64,000 nt of DNA from Nipponacmea schrenckii (GCA_030562195.1 CM060200.1:20499023-20563022); one strand, 5' to 3'; positions 13,701-28,700 are shown, numbered from the stretch's first letter. Notes: generated from the letters alone by a model not told the origin. Made by a program: numbers and translations.

Positions 13701-16700
13701 TTCCACCCATATATTTTTTTTCTAGGGTCTCTAGTTTCATTAAAAACTGTCAAGAATTGTACCTAATAACAACTCATTAAATATTTTTTGGTATTTTTAT
13801 GATTTGCAATAGAGTTCACCCTTAAAATATTTTGATATTTTTAATTCTTGTAAAGCTCATCCTTGGTTGATATTAAACAATTTCAGTGAGTTTTGTCAAA
13901 AATGAATGTTTAGAGTGCCAAAGCCAAAAGTTGAAAGCGTTGAAAACAGGGGCAATAACTGACACAAAATATTTTTCGATTTATCTGATTTTCAATAAGA
14001 TCATCCTTGGGTGAAAACAAATGCTAAAGCCAAGTTTTATCAAAATCCATTCAAAATTGTTCTTTCTAGAGTGTTTACAAGTTAAATTGAACGCGTTTTC
14101 AAAAACAAGGGCAATAACTTGTACTAAATATTTTTCGATTTTCAATAGGGTTCATCCTTGGGAGAAAACAAATACCAAACCAAGTTTCATCAAAATCCAT
14201 TCAAAATTGTTCTTTCTAGAGTGTTAACAAGCTAAAATTGAACACGTTTTCAAGAACAAGGGCAATAACTTGTACTAAATATTTTTCGATTTATCTGATT
14301 TTCAATAGGGTTTATCCATGGGTGAAAACAAATACTCAAACGAAGTTTCATCAAAATCCATTAAGAATTGTTCTTTCTAGAGTGTTTACAAGCTAAGATT
14401 GAACACGTTTTCAGGAACAAGGGCAATAACTCATACTAAATATTTTTCGATTTTGCTGATTTTTAATAGGATTCATCCTGGCGTTAAGACACTCTCACAC
14501 TAAGTTTCATCAAAATCGGTCAAGAATTGTGCCATGTAGAGTGTTTACAAGACAAAAATCAAACATGTTTTAAGGAACAAGGCCAATAACTCATATTTTT
14601 CGATTTCGCTGATTTTCAATAGGGTTCATCCTTGAGTTATAACACACTCTCACACCAAGTTTTATCAAAATTGATCAAGAATTTTGTCATGTAGAGTGTT
14701 TATGAGACAAAAATTGAACACGTTTCAAAGAACAAGGGCAATAATTCATATTAGATATATTTTATTTTCAATAGGGCTCATCCCTAGGTGATGAAACAAT
14801 TACAGCTAGTTTTGTCAACATTGATCATGAATTGTGCCTTCTAGAGTGTTTAACGCGTTTTCAAAAACAAGGGCAATAACTGACACTAAAAATTGTTCGA
14901 TTTAACTGATTTTCAATAGGGGTCATCCTTGGGCGATAACAAATACTCAAGCCAAGTTTCATCAAAATCCATTAAGAATTATTCTTTCAAGAGTGTTTAC
15001 AAGTTAAAATTGAACGCGTTTTCAAGAACAAGGGCTATAACTCATATTAAATATTTTTTGATTTCGTTGATTTTCAATAGGGTTTATCCTTGAGTTATAA
15101 CAAACTCTCACACCAAGTCTCATCAAAATCCGTTAAGAATTGCACATTGTAGAGTGTTTACGAGCCATTCAAGAACAAGGGCAAGAACTCATACTAAATT
15201 TTTTCAGATTTCGCTGATTTTCAATAGGGTTCATCCTTGCGTGATCATTAACACTCATATTAAGTTTCATCAAAATCCGTTAAGAATTGCACTCTCTAGA
15301 GTGTTTACAAGCAATTGTGGACGGACAGACGGATGGGGTGACGCCAATATATGCCCCCCATTTCATGTGGGCGTATAATAAAATGATCGTTAAGAGAATA
15401 CTTGATCTGGTCTTTACAACAAAATAGTTTTATTCTCTTTTCTATTACTGAGCATTGGAGGAAATACGTGAAATGGAGATTGATGATCAAACCAATGAAC
15501 ATTATTTGAAAATTAATTTTTTATCCATTTAACTATAATTGATAAGTATATGTATTTGAGTTGGTGATCATATTTCTGAACCTACTAGGAAAAGTACTTA
15601 CATATAGCAGCATTATTAGGAATTCGTTCAGCAGTTGTTTGTAATAACGAGACAACAGTTTGTGGGGCTTCTGACCCAGCCCCTTTCTCCGTCATACGTA
15701 ACCTTACACAGCCATCACCTTTGGTAGTATATAAACTTTCAGCTGGTAGCATATCATCTATAACTGAAAGAGTTATCAAAATTAGGACAAATAATCATAT
15801 GTTGCATATTTAAACGTGTAGTTTCGTATAAGGTAAAGTTTGTGTTAGGTCAAAGTGGTGTAAAACAATATATAATTGAAATAACAAGCACAGACTGAGA
15901 AGAAAGTTCAGTATCACCAATTATAGTTATGTGGGGAAAAAAAGGGGGGGTGGCTAGCCTGGAGGGGAATTATATATCAAAGATAGCTTGCCAGGCAAGG
16001 TAATATACGCCCACTGGCAGCATTTATTTCAAATAAAAACTTTTCAGTAAGGTTACAATAAGTGGAATGAAATATTCAACCTTCCAACCTATTTTTTTCT
16101 AGGGTCTCTAGTTTCATTAAAAACTTTCAAGAATTGTACCTAATAACAACTCATTAAATATTTTTCGGTATTTTTATGATTTGCAATAGGGTTCACCCTT
16201 AATAATATTTTGATATTTTTAATTCTTAATAAGGCTCATCCTTGGTTGATATTAAACAATTTCAGCGAGTTTTGTCAAAAAGGAATGTTTAGAGTGTTCA
16301 CAAGCCAAAAATTGAAAGCGTTTTTGAAAACAGGCGCAATAACTGACACTAAATATTTTTCGATTTATCTGATTTTCAATAGGGTTTATCCTTGTGAGAA
16401 AACAAATACTAAAAGCAAGTTTCATCAAAATCCTTTGAAAATTGTTCTTTCTAGAGTGTTTACTAGCTAAATTGAACGCGTTTTCAAAAACAAGGTCAAT
16501 AACTTGTACTAAATATTTTTCGATTTTCAATAGGGTTCATCCTTGGGAGACAACAAATACTCCAGCCAAGTTACATCAAAATCCATTAAAAATTGTTCTT
16601 TCTAGAGTGTTTACAAGCTAAAATTGAACGCGTTTTCAAAAACAAGGGCTATAAATGACATTAAATATATTTCTATTTATTTGATTTATAATAGGGTTCA

Positions 16701-19700
16701 TCCTTGGGTAAAAACAAATACTCAAGCCAAAGTTAATCAAAATCCATTAAGAATAGTTCTTTCTAGAGTGTTTACAAGCTAAAATTGAACGCGTTTTCAA
16801 ACACAAGGGCAATAACTGATACTAAATATTTTTTCGATTTAACTGAATTTCAATAGGGTTCATCCTTAGGTGATTACAAATACTCATGCCAAGTTATGTC
16901 AAAATCGCTCAAGAATTGTGACTTGTAGACTGTTTACAAGGCAAAAATCCAACACATTTTATAGAACAAGGGCAATAATTCCTATTAAATATATTTCGAT
17001 ATGTGCTATTTTCAAAAGGGTTCATTCTTGGGTGATATTAAACAATTTCAGCAAGTTTCGTCAAAATCGGTCAATAACTGTGCTTTGTAGAGTGTTTACA
17101 AGCTAAAAATAGAATGCGTTTTCAAAAACAAGAGCAATAACTGATATTAATTTTTTTTCGATTTGACTGGTTTTCAATAGGCTTCATCCTTGGGCGATAA
17201 CAAATACTCAGGCCAAGTTTCATTAAAATCCATTAAAAATTGTTCTCTCAAGAGTGTTTACAAGCTAAAATTGAACGCGTTTTCAAGAACAAGGGCAATA
17301 ACTCATACTAAATGTTTTTCGATTTCGCTGATTTTCGATAGGGTTTATCCTTGAGTTATAACATACTCTCACACCAAGTTTCATCAAAATCGGTCAAGAA
17401 TTGCACGTTGTAGTGTGTTTACGAGTACAAGGCAAAAATCCAACACATTTTATAGAACAAGGGCAATAATTCCTATTAAATATATTTCGATATGTGCTAT
17501 TTTCAAAACTGGTTCATTCTTGGGTGATATTAAACAATTTCAGCAAGTTTCGTCAAAACGGTCAATAACTGTGCTTTGTAGAGTGTTACAAGCTAAAAAT
17601 TGAACTTGTTTTCAAAAACAAGGGCAATAACTGATATTAATTTTTTTCGATTTGACTGGTTTTCAATAGGCTTCATCCTCGGATGATAACAAATACTCAG
17701 GCCAAGTTTCACTAAAATCCATTAAAAATTGTTCTCTCAAGAGTGTTTACAAGCTAAAATTGAATGCGTTTTCAGAACAAAGGCAATAACTCATACTAAA
17801 TGTTTTTCGATTTCGCTGATTTTCGATAGGGTTTATCCTTGAGTTATAACATACTCTCACACCAAGTTTCATCAAAATCAGTCAAGAATTGAACGTTGTA
17901 GAGTGTTTACGAGCCATTCAAGAACAAGGGCATGAACTCATACTAATTTTTTTCCGATTTCGCTGATTTTCAATAGGCTTCATCCTTGCGTGATCATAAA
18001 CACTCATATTAAGTTTCATCTAAATCCGTCAAGAATTACATCCGTGTAGAGTGTTTTACGAGCAATTGTAAACGGACGGACGGACGGACGACGAGACGGA
18101 CACAGACGGACGTATGTGGGTGACGACAATATACGCCCCCCATTTCATGTGGGCGTATAAAAACAAGATAAACCAAATTTTTTCTTTGTGTTGTCAAAAA
18201 TACAAGCAGAAAGTTTTAGGCTTCTTAGTCATCTGTTTTTGAATTAGTCAATTTGTATAGCAAGAGGTGAATTTGAGATAGATGTGAAATCTAGTTCCTG
18301 AAAATGAGGTTGTACACAATTGGTAAACTATTCAGTACTTTCACTTCATTATTAAACTTTTATTCTATTGTGTATGCTTTTCATTGTTTTTTTGGTGATA
18401 TATGTGTAGAAAAATCAATAATTTCTAAGATGCATATATATGATAGATGATACCACTATACCAGATGTAATGAATGTTCAACCTACAGACCTAAATACCA
18501 TAACAATCTCTAAAACAGGTGAATTAAAGGTAGTGGAATGTAGTAGTACTAGAGTATAATGTCAGCAGTAGTAAATGTTAGAAATCAGATAGAACCCATG
18601 TGAAAAAACAATCCAAGATGAACACCAGGATGTATGTTTTTGTGATTGCTAGAATCAACTAAAACAGGTCTATTTCAGATAATCAAGTTTGAGTCACTGT
18701 GTAAAGAAGAATTTATTCTCTAATTTTTGGATGTCAATATATTATTAAACAATATGATGCTTTTCAGTAGCTTAATATCATAAGTATTTTGTGAATTTTT
18801 ATTTGAAAGAAAAATAATTTATATATAATGAGCAATAATTAACACTTCTAAAAATCAAATGTGTTTACAAAAACAGGCAATAACTCTATATTTCAATAGG
18901 TTTAAAACTTTGAGCAAGTTCTATCAAAAATTGTGCTTTCTAGTGTGTTTATTGGTAATGATGCCAATAAGTATGCTTTTGGAGGGCTGATAATAAGTAA
19001 TTAATGTAGGCTACTTTTATCAGTTTTCAACATTTGAGGTAACAGATGTGAGGTAATTCAATTTTTCATTTCATCATTCATTATTAATAACTATACAATA
19101 ATTAAATTGAAAGCCATGAATTTCTCTTTAAAGGGATAATAGCTCTTAGAATGAACATAAAATTCGAAAATTTTAAATTTTGTCAATAACAGCTCTATTC
19201 ATCAGTAAATATACCTGCTGCCATAAAAAAAAATAAATATCTAAAAAATAGCTTGCCAGGCAAGGTAACATACGCCCACTTCAGCAAACAGAATATTCAA
19301 TGTTTTTTCATTTAATCAAGGGCAATAACTCATAAACTGACATCTGGAATCGCACCATTTATTAACTTGTCCGAGATATTATTAAGATTAATACACATAC
19401 CAAGTTTCATTCAAATCGGATAAAAACTACAGCTTCTATTGCGTACAAAAGTAAATTTTAACATTTTCTCATTTAATCAAGGGCAATAACTCATAAACAG
19501 ACATCTGGCGACATATTATCAAGATGATTACACATACCAAGTTTCATTCAAATCGGATAAAAACTACAGCTTCTATTGCGTACACAAGTAAATTTTAACG
19601 TTTATTCATTTAATCAAGGGCCATAACTCATAAACAGACATCTGGCGAGATATTATCAAGATAAATACACATTCCAAGTTTCATTCAAATCGGATGCAAA

Positions 19701-22700
19701 CTATAGCTTCTATTGTGTACACAAGTAAATTTTTACGTTTTTTCATTTAATCAGGGCCATAACTCATAAACCGACATCTGGAATTGTGCCATTTTCGAAT
19801 TGTCCGAGATATTATCAAGATGAATACATATACCAAGTTTCATTCAAATCGGATGAAAACAACAGCTTCTATTGCGTACACAAGTAAATTTCAATGTTTT
19901 TCCATCTAATCAAGGGCCATAACTCATAAACCGACATCTGGAATCGTGCCATTTCGAAATTGTCCGAGACATTATCAAGATGAATACACATACCAAGTTT
20001 CATTCAAATCGGATAAAAACTCTGGCCTGTATCGCATACACAAGTCATTGTTGACGGACGGATGGACGGACAGACGGACGGACCGACGGACGGACAGGGG
20101 TGATGGCAATATACGTCCACATTTTCATGTGGGCGTATAAAAACTAAGTAATTATCCATAAAGATGCACTTGATTATTGAAAAACGCCTAATAAATTGAT
20201 TAAGCGTTTTTCAAAAATGACTTAGTTTTGTGAGTTTTCAAGATTTTAAGAGATTCTGTTACGGCACCAGGAAAGTTCCCCGAAGAAAATACACTCATAC
20301 TGAACTTCTTGAGAACAAAAATTTTATGTTCATGCTAAGACCTATTATCCCTTGAAGTTATATTTTGTTTAATTCTAAGCATCACTATCACACAGGTTCT
20401 TAAATGATTTAAGCAGGTTTTCTATGGCAGAAAAAGGAATGGTGAAAACTGATACCATAGTTTCTCCCAATAGACATATAAAGCCCATGAAACCTTTTTA
20501 AATATGTTTTAACATGTACAGGATCAGCTCGAAAGGATTTTAGACCTTTATTTCACATTTCTTGCATACCAGATTTAAAGGAAACTTAAACCTTCAAACC
20601 AGGTGCCTTAATCAAGGATAAACTGTTGCAGTGAACAAGGTAGAAATACATCACAATATTGATTTATCGTTCTAAAGATGAAAACACTATTATTTATAGC
20701 CAAATCTTGATTTCATATAATACCTAAATTCATAGGGAAAAATTTTGAACGAGGTCGTAAATATTCGGCGACGAACTGGCGACGAACTGGCGACCGTCTG
20801 CAGACCGTCGCCGACGAACTGGCGACGAACTGGCGACCGTCTGCAGACCGTCGCCGACGAACTGCCGACGAACTGCCGACGAACTGCCGACGAACTGGCG
20901 ACCGTCTGAGCTTATTTTGCCGACGAACTGCAGACCGTCGCCGGCGACGAAAATAAGTTATAAAGTTGCTGTACTGTATTTTCAAAACTGGTTCATTCTT
21001 GGGTCATATTAAACAATTTCAGCAAGTTTCGTCAAAAACGGTCAATAACTGTGCTTTGTAGAGTGTTTACAAGCTAAAAATTGAACTTGTTTTCAAAAAC
21101 AAGGGCAATAACTGATATTAATTTTTTATCGATTTGACTGGTTTTCAATAGGCTTCATCCTCGGATGATAACAAATACTCAGGCCAAGTTTCACTAAAAT
21201 CCATTAAAAATTGTTCTCTCAAGAGTGTTTACAAGCTAAAATTGAATGCGTTTTCTAGAACAAAGGCAATAACTCATACTAAATGTTTTTCGATTTCGCT
21301 GATTTTCGATAGGGTTTATCCTTGAGTTATAACATACTCTCACACCAAGTTTCATCAAAAACAGTCAAGAATTGAACGTTGTAGAGTGTTTACGAGCCAT
21401 TCAAGAACAAGGGCATGAACTCATACTAATTTTTTTCCGATTTCGCTGATTTTCAATAGGCTTCATCCTTGCGTGATCATAAACACTCCTATTAAGTTTC
21501 ATCTAAATCCGTCAAGAATTACACCGTGTAGAGTGTTTACGAGCAATTGTGGACGGACGGACGGACGGACCGACGGACGTATGTGGGTGACGACAATATA
21601 CGCCCCCCATTTCATGTGGGCGTATAAAAACAAGATAAACCAAATTTTTTCTTTGTGTTGTCAAAAATACAAGCAGAAAGTTTTTGGCTTCTTAGTCATC
21701 TGTTTTTGAATTAATCAATTTGTATAGCAAGAGGTGAATTTGAGATAGATGTGAAATCTAGTTCCTGAAAATGAGGTTGTACACAATTGGTAAACTATTC
21801 AGTACTTTCACTTCATTATTAAACTTTTATTCTATTGTGTATGCTTTTCATTGTTTTTTTGGTGATATATGTGTAGAAAAATCAATAATTTCTAAGATGC
21901 ATATATATGATAGATGATACCACTATACCAGATGTAATGAATGTTCAACCTACAGACCTAAATACCATAACAATCTCTAAAACAGGTGAATTAAAGGTAG
22001 TGGGAAAGTGGTAGTACTAGAGTATAATGTCAGTAGTAGTAAATGTTAGAAATCAGATAGAACCCATGTGAAAAAACAATCCAAGATGAACACCAGGATG
22101 TATGTTTTTGTGATTGCTAGAATCAACTAAAACAGGTCTATTTCAGATAATCAAGTTTGAGTCACTGTGTAAAGAAGAATTTATTCTCTAATTTTTGGAT
22201 GTCAATATATTATTAAACAATATGATGCTTTTCAGTAGCTTAATATCATAAGTATTTTGTGAATTTTTATTTGAAAGAAAAATAATTTATATATAATGAG
22301 CAATAATTAACACTTCTAAAAATCAAATGTGTTTACAAAAACAGGCAATAACTCTATATTTCAATAGGTTTAGTCTTTAGGTAAAACTTTGAGCAAGTTC
22401 CATCAAAAAATTTTGCTTTCTAGTGTGTTTATTGGTAATGATGCCAATAAGTATGCTTTTGGAGGGCTGATAATAAGTAATTAATGTAGGCTACTTTTAT
22501 CAGTTTTCAACATTTGAGGTAACAGATGTGAGGTAATTCAATTTTTCATTTCATCATTCATTATTAATAACTATACAATAATTAAATTGAAAGCCATGAA
22601 TTTCTCTTTAAAGGGATAATAGCTCTTAGAATGAACATAAAATTCGAAAATTTTAAATTTTGTCAACAGCTCTATTCATCAGTAAATATACCTGCTGCCA

Positions 22701-25700
22701 TAAATAACAAAAAAAAAAAAAAAATCTAAAAGATAGCTTGCCAGGCAAGGTAACATACGCCCACTTCAGCAAACAGAATATTCAAAGTTTTTTCATTTAA
22801 TCAAGGTCAATAACTCATAAACTGACATCTGGAATCACACCATTTTTTAACTTGTCCAAGATTTTATTAAGATGAATACACATACCAAGTTTCATTCAAA
22901 TCGGATAAAAACTACAGCTTCTATTGCGTACAAAAGTAAATTTTAACATTTTCTCATTTAATCAAGGGCAATAACTCATAAACAGACATCTGGCGACATA
23001 TTATCAAGATGATTACACATACCAAGTTTCATTCAAATCGGATAAAAACTACAGCTTCTATTGCGTAATCAAGTAAACGTTTATTCATTTAATCAAGGGC
23101 CATTACTCATAAACAGAATCTGGCGAGATATTATCAAGATAAATACACATTCCAAGTTTCATTCAAATCGGATGCAAACTATAGCTTCTATTGTGTACAC
23201 AAGTAAATTTTAACGTTTTTTCATTTAATCAAGGGCCATAACTCATAAACCGACATCTGGAATTGTGCCATTTTCGAATTTGTCCGAGATATTATCAAGA
23301 TGAATACACATACCAAGTTTCATTCAAATCGGATGAAAACTACAGCTTCTATTGCGTACACAAGTAAATTTCAATGTTTTTCCATCTAATCAAGGGCCAT
23401 AACTCATAAACCGACATCTGGAATCGTGCCATTTTCGAAATTGTCCGAGACATTATCAAGATGAATACACATACCAAGTTTCATTCAAATCGGATAAAAA
23501 CTCTGGCCTGTATCGCATACACAAGTCATTGTTGACGGACGGATGGACGGACAGACGGACGGACGACGGACGGACAGGGGTGATGGCAATATACGTCCAC
23601 ATTTTCATGTGGGCGTATAAAAACTAAGTAATTATCCATAAAGATGCACTTGATTATTGAAAAACGCCTAATAAATTGATTAAGCGTTTTTCAAAAATGA
23701 CTTAGTTTTGTGAGTTTTCAAGATTTTAAGAGATTCTGTTACGGCACCAGGAAAGTTCCCCGAAGAAAATACACTCATACTGAACTTCTTGAGAACAAAA
23801 ATTTTATGTTCATGCTAAGACCTATTATCCCTTGAAGTTATATTTTGTTTAATTCTAAGCATCACTATCACACAGGTTCTTAAATGATTTAAGCAGGTTT
23901 TCAATGGCAGAAAAAAGGAATGGTGAAAATTGATACCATAAGTTTCTCCCAATAGACATATAATGCCCATGAAACCTTTTTAAAATATGTTGCAACATGT
24001 ACAGGATCAGCTAAAAAGGATTTTAGACCTTTATTTTACATTTCTTGAATACCAGAATTAAAGGAAACTTAAACCTTCAAACCAGGTGCCTTAATCATGG
24101 ATAAACTGTTGCGGTGAACAAGGTACCGGTAGAAATACATCACAATATTGATTTATCGTTCAAAACATGAAAACACTACCACATTTTGATTATTTATATA
24201 ATACCTAATTTGATAGGGATAAATCTATCAGTGTAATTTCAGTAGCTAGATATGATAGTATATGACAGTATGATAGAACTGTCATTCAAATTCATAAATA
24301 AATAATCATTATCAACTGACAATAACAACAAAACAAATAAATCCTATCTTAACAACTTGCTAGACTGATATAGAAATAGTTCAGATAGTTCAAATAGGTT
24401 GACTATTTTAAACACTTAAGGAGGGCATTAGTGATCTACAGTCCAATAAGCATTCTTTTACATTCTCATTTCTCATATGACACAAAAAATATGTCTTAAG
24501 TCATAATTTTTCTGCATAAATATCGACCTGTCTAATTTGTTTAATAGACTCTTCAGATTTGGAGATTATAAAGAGAGATTACAATCAAGTTTGAATAGTA
24601 ATGTCAATATTGGACACTACTGTGTTAGTTAGTCAGAGAGCTGTTGTTGATATGCCTTTGTGAATATAATTCATCAATAAAACATTTGTTTTATAAAAAA
24701 AAATTTGACAAACTTATGTTTTTCTGTTAATCCTGCATTCACCTTACTACAAAATGCCCTGATTTTGAGCTCACTGAATGCATCAATAAAACATTTACAG
24801 TAGACCCACTTGATGTCAAAACGAATATGGGCAGTCACTGGAATTTCGTAACCAAAATTAGAACCCACAACCACACTGTTTAACATAATCAAGGGAATTT
24901 TTTGTCATGTTTATTTATGTTTAGTTTTATTTATGTAAGGTTAAGTTTACAAGAATAAAACCCTAGTTGATCTTTAATCTTAGTTTCTATTTTATTTTAA
25001 TTTTATGACATTAATATATATTCATGACGTACAGTGCATCATAAATTCAAATATCCTTTCAATTCTAATTAAAGGGATTGTAAACAGGTTTTCAACAGAT
25101 AGTGTATCAGGAACACTGAAATCATTAATTGGCACCATTCCTATTTTCAATCAGATATCTGTGGTTCCTGCAATTCCATTAAAACTAAGTGTTTGATGAC
25201 ATACATCACTAATCTCAAAAAATGCTTTATCATAAAAGGTTCCACGCGCTTAGTGACATCATTAAAAACTGATTTTTAGTGGAATTGTCAGATCCACAGA
25301 CATCAGATTGAAAATTGTAAATGGTGAAAATTGATGCAATAAATTTTACTGATACAGATAAATTTAAAAAACCTCTTAATAACCTCTTCAATAGATGGGT
25401 GTAAATATTTACCTTTTGCTCCATTGGCATTATGAGGAGTAACTTTATTATTGACCAATAAAGACATGTTTTCATTATCATCCAATTTGGTAGGATTGGA
25501 ATTGTTGACTGCTGTATTGTGGATATTATCTTTAGTGGAATTGTTGATCTCGCTTCTTATATCACTGTGATTAGCTTTGTTAATGGCATTGTTAACTTCA
25601 TTCTGACTGTAAAAAATAACATTATCATTTCAATCCAAATTACCAGATAATTTACTGACATTACTATTATATTCAAAGAAGAATTTTTCTGCTCAATCAA

Positions 25701-28700
25701 GTCAATCAAAAACAAACCCATCAGTCCAGTTTATTAGTAGTTTAACTGGAAACTGCGTCTTAGAATGAACATTAAATTTGAAAATTTTACACTTGGCCAA
25801 TAAGAGCTCTATTCAAGAGTAAATATACCTGTTGACATAAATAACATAAAAAAAAATAAAAAATTATGCAAAAAACTAATTAACTCTCAATAAAGATGCA
25901 TTTGATTATTTTCTAAAATGACTTTTCCAGATTTTAAGAGTTTCTGTTACTTTATGACACCAGGTAAGTTTACTAATGAATATATAATCATTTTGACCAT
26001 TCTTGATAGCTAAAATTAAATGTTCATGCAAAGATGCAGTATCCCATTAAGTTGTAATAAACATAATGTAAGTGAAGTATACAGTATCTATTAGGTGTAC
26101 TATTTACTTAAAAAGTTGACTACTGGTTTTGCAACATAGAATAAATCAACAGTATGCAGGAATTAAGCCCCACACTTTAAATGTATATTTGCATATATTC
26201 AAATATACAACATTTGTCTGCTTTTTATATTACATCAATGAATTTTGAATTGGATAAATTGAAAACTGCCCACTCAAAAGATTTAACTGAATATGAGCCC
26301 AATTTTCAAATATATAAAGTTGTCTACTTTGCACATAGTAAATTTTAATTTGAATTAATGAATACATATTTTGTTTTAAATCAATTCAAGTATAAGCCTG
26401 TAGTGTAATATTGCGTAATTTTAATTCAATAATCCCCAAATGTTTGGCTGAAACAGAACACATCTCTTCCAATTGAAATTCTTGAACTACCGGTTTATAA
26501 AAAGTATAAATAAAAAACATTGTTAGAAGAAGTATTTCCACCTCTTGTGTTATAAATAATCAAATAGTAGAACAAGGTACTTTACATATAAATATTAAGA
26601 AGTTAAATAGGCTGTGAAATTCAGATCACATTAAGATTGTAGCACACAAAAACAATTCAGCTATTACAAAGTATTTGGATATCAAATATTTCTCAATTAC
26701 CTGATAGTTCTAAATTCAGAATTTTCTTTTCATATATTAGAACAAAATATATACAACTACCTCAAGACTGTTAATTTATTTTCACCTTTTCTGAAAGTCA
26801 GATGCCATCCTGCTACATTCTAAAGACACATTGACTCTGTTTTTTGTGTACTTTAATCATATTTTTTCAAGTTCTGATGTACAATGTGGTCTTGTCTAGT
26901 TTTTAAAGTACACAAAAAACAGGGTCAAGGTGTCTTTGAAATGTAGCAGGATGGCATCTGACTTTCAAAATAGGTGAAAATACTCTGCTCACCACATGGC
27001 ATTAATATAGTGAACAGTAATGAACTATTTAAATCATTTTCAACCCTCAACTAAACACAGAAAGCACATTGAAATAGTAGGCTTAATCAAAGAATAACAT
27101 ACTTTTTACTTATCTGAAAAAAGCTTGCAAGTCAAATGTAATCCAATTGTTCTGTCATTTTAGAATAATATAAACTATAACTACTGGCATCTTATAAACA
27201 TTTGATAATAAAGTACATATAGAACTATTAGTTACCTGATATACCAGTTTCTATTAGTTACTTATTTATATATCGGTCATACTAATCAATATACTCAATG
27301 ATCTTATACCATCATAGTAAATATTGACCTTATAGAAAACTTAATGCTCTATTTGTCAAAGAAGAATACTAGGTATCAGAAAAAGCATTTGGGAAATGAG
27401 ATAAACAGCATTATCTTGTAATTAGTAATACTTTCTAAGACAACAGCATTACCAAATGAAATACACTTTAACACTATAATATTGTAGCATTATCATGTAA
27501 AAAGAGTCGATACAGTTCGTAAAACTATAAAATAAACAGCATTATCATATAATGTGAGCTAACACCTCAAATACCAAAAATAAACAGCATTATCACATGA
27601 AGTGAGCTAACACCTCATCTAACACCACAATATCACATCATGTGCGATATATCTTAATCCACAACTCTCTTGAATAAATAGCATTATCATGTAAAGAAAA
27701 CAAATACTCAGTTACGACATTAAATAAGCTGATACCACCAATCTCTAAAAATAAATAACATTATCAGTAAACTGATACTGGATATGATAGTCTACAAAAA
27801 AGAGCATCATCATGACTGTACAGTATGCAGATACTCAATTGTTCTTAAAATAAAAAGCATTATCATGTAATATGAGTTAAAACTACGACTATTTCAACTG
27901 TTTAGCACAAAAAGCTGATACTCTATATCAATATAAAAAAATAGCATGATCATATAAGCCAATAAAAACAATTTTTTAAAATAACTGCTAAAAGCCAATT
28001 CTATTGTAGCAAACAATGTTACCTGAAAATTGTGGTTCTAATTTTTTCTTAAAAAATGCTTCAAGAACAACTCTTGCCAAAATGTGAAATGGTACAACTA
28101 CAAAGTCAAACTTCATACAAGTTTGATAAGTTTGTGATTGGCAGATTTGAACTAAGCTTTCAAACAAGTACAGATTGGAATATTTTATTTGATTTTTTTT
28201 TCGACTTTGGACTCTGCTGTCTAACCATGTCACGGGGCCTATCTTCCTAGCAATACAGTAATTTACTTACTGAACCTACATGACCATATAGGTTTATAAA
28301 ACCTATTTTACATATCATTTCTCTTTTATCTTTCCCTTTTATGAAGTCATTTCTTTAAATGTCTTGTTAATTAGTCACTTCACAATATGTAAGATAAAGA
28401 CTATAAGCTTTGCTCAGATAGTGCTGTGAGGACTCAGTGCCGACAATGTTATGCAAAATAAATATTCTAACCTGATTAAAATAACGAGACAAAATTTTAC
28501 ACTGTATAATCTTCTAAATGAGCACATATATTTACTAATATCACTTCTCATACATCAATGCAAAATACTAAATACTGAGCACGTAACTAATTAAGACATA
28601 GGACTTATATTTAAAAATGTCCAAGGATGCCAAAAAATATGTCACACTATAACTATCTGTTAATCACAAACCTAAAATTTATTTCTAAGGAACCAAACCA

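Larger units (their letters stand above)
17500..20745. repeat. Tandem segmental duplication, copy 1
   Basis: The sequence from TTTTCAAAACTGGTTCATTC (17500) to the TAATACCTAAATT region near 20740 recurs almost identically 3479-3480 bp downstream. It includes the right end of HINE element B, about 1.1 kb of unique-looking sequence (18161-19246), HINE element C and about 600 bp beyond. It lies entirely within ACSBG intron 2. Confidence 0.92.
20979..24225. repeat. Tandem segmental duplication, copy 2
   Basis: Near-identical to 17500-20745. Small differences are visible, for example an extra TAGTCTTTAGG near 22371, a variable oligo-A near 22708 and a rearranged right end near 24175. It begins in the middle of a HINE core, as expected if unequal exchange used HINE repeats. 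Confidence 0.92.

Noticed and set aside
14021..17603. Several 60-90 codon ORFs in HINE elements
   Set aside because: They follow the tandem core units and change with unit phase; non-autonomous element sequence.
20713..20985. Arg-rich 90-codon minus-strand ORF
   Set aside because: Translation of the GC-rich tandem repeat; no protein-like complexity.
27988..28250. Overlapping 64- and 81-codon ORFs on both strands
   Set aside because: No similarity to known proteins and no exon borders; a chance stop-free stretch.
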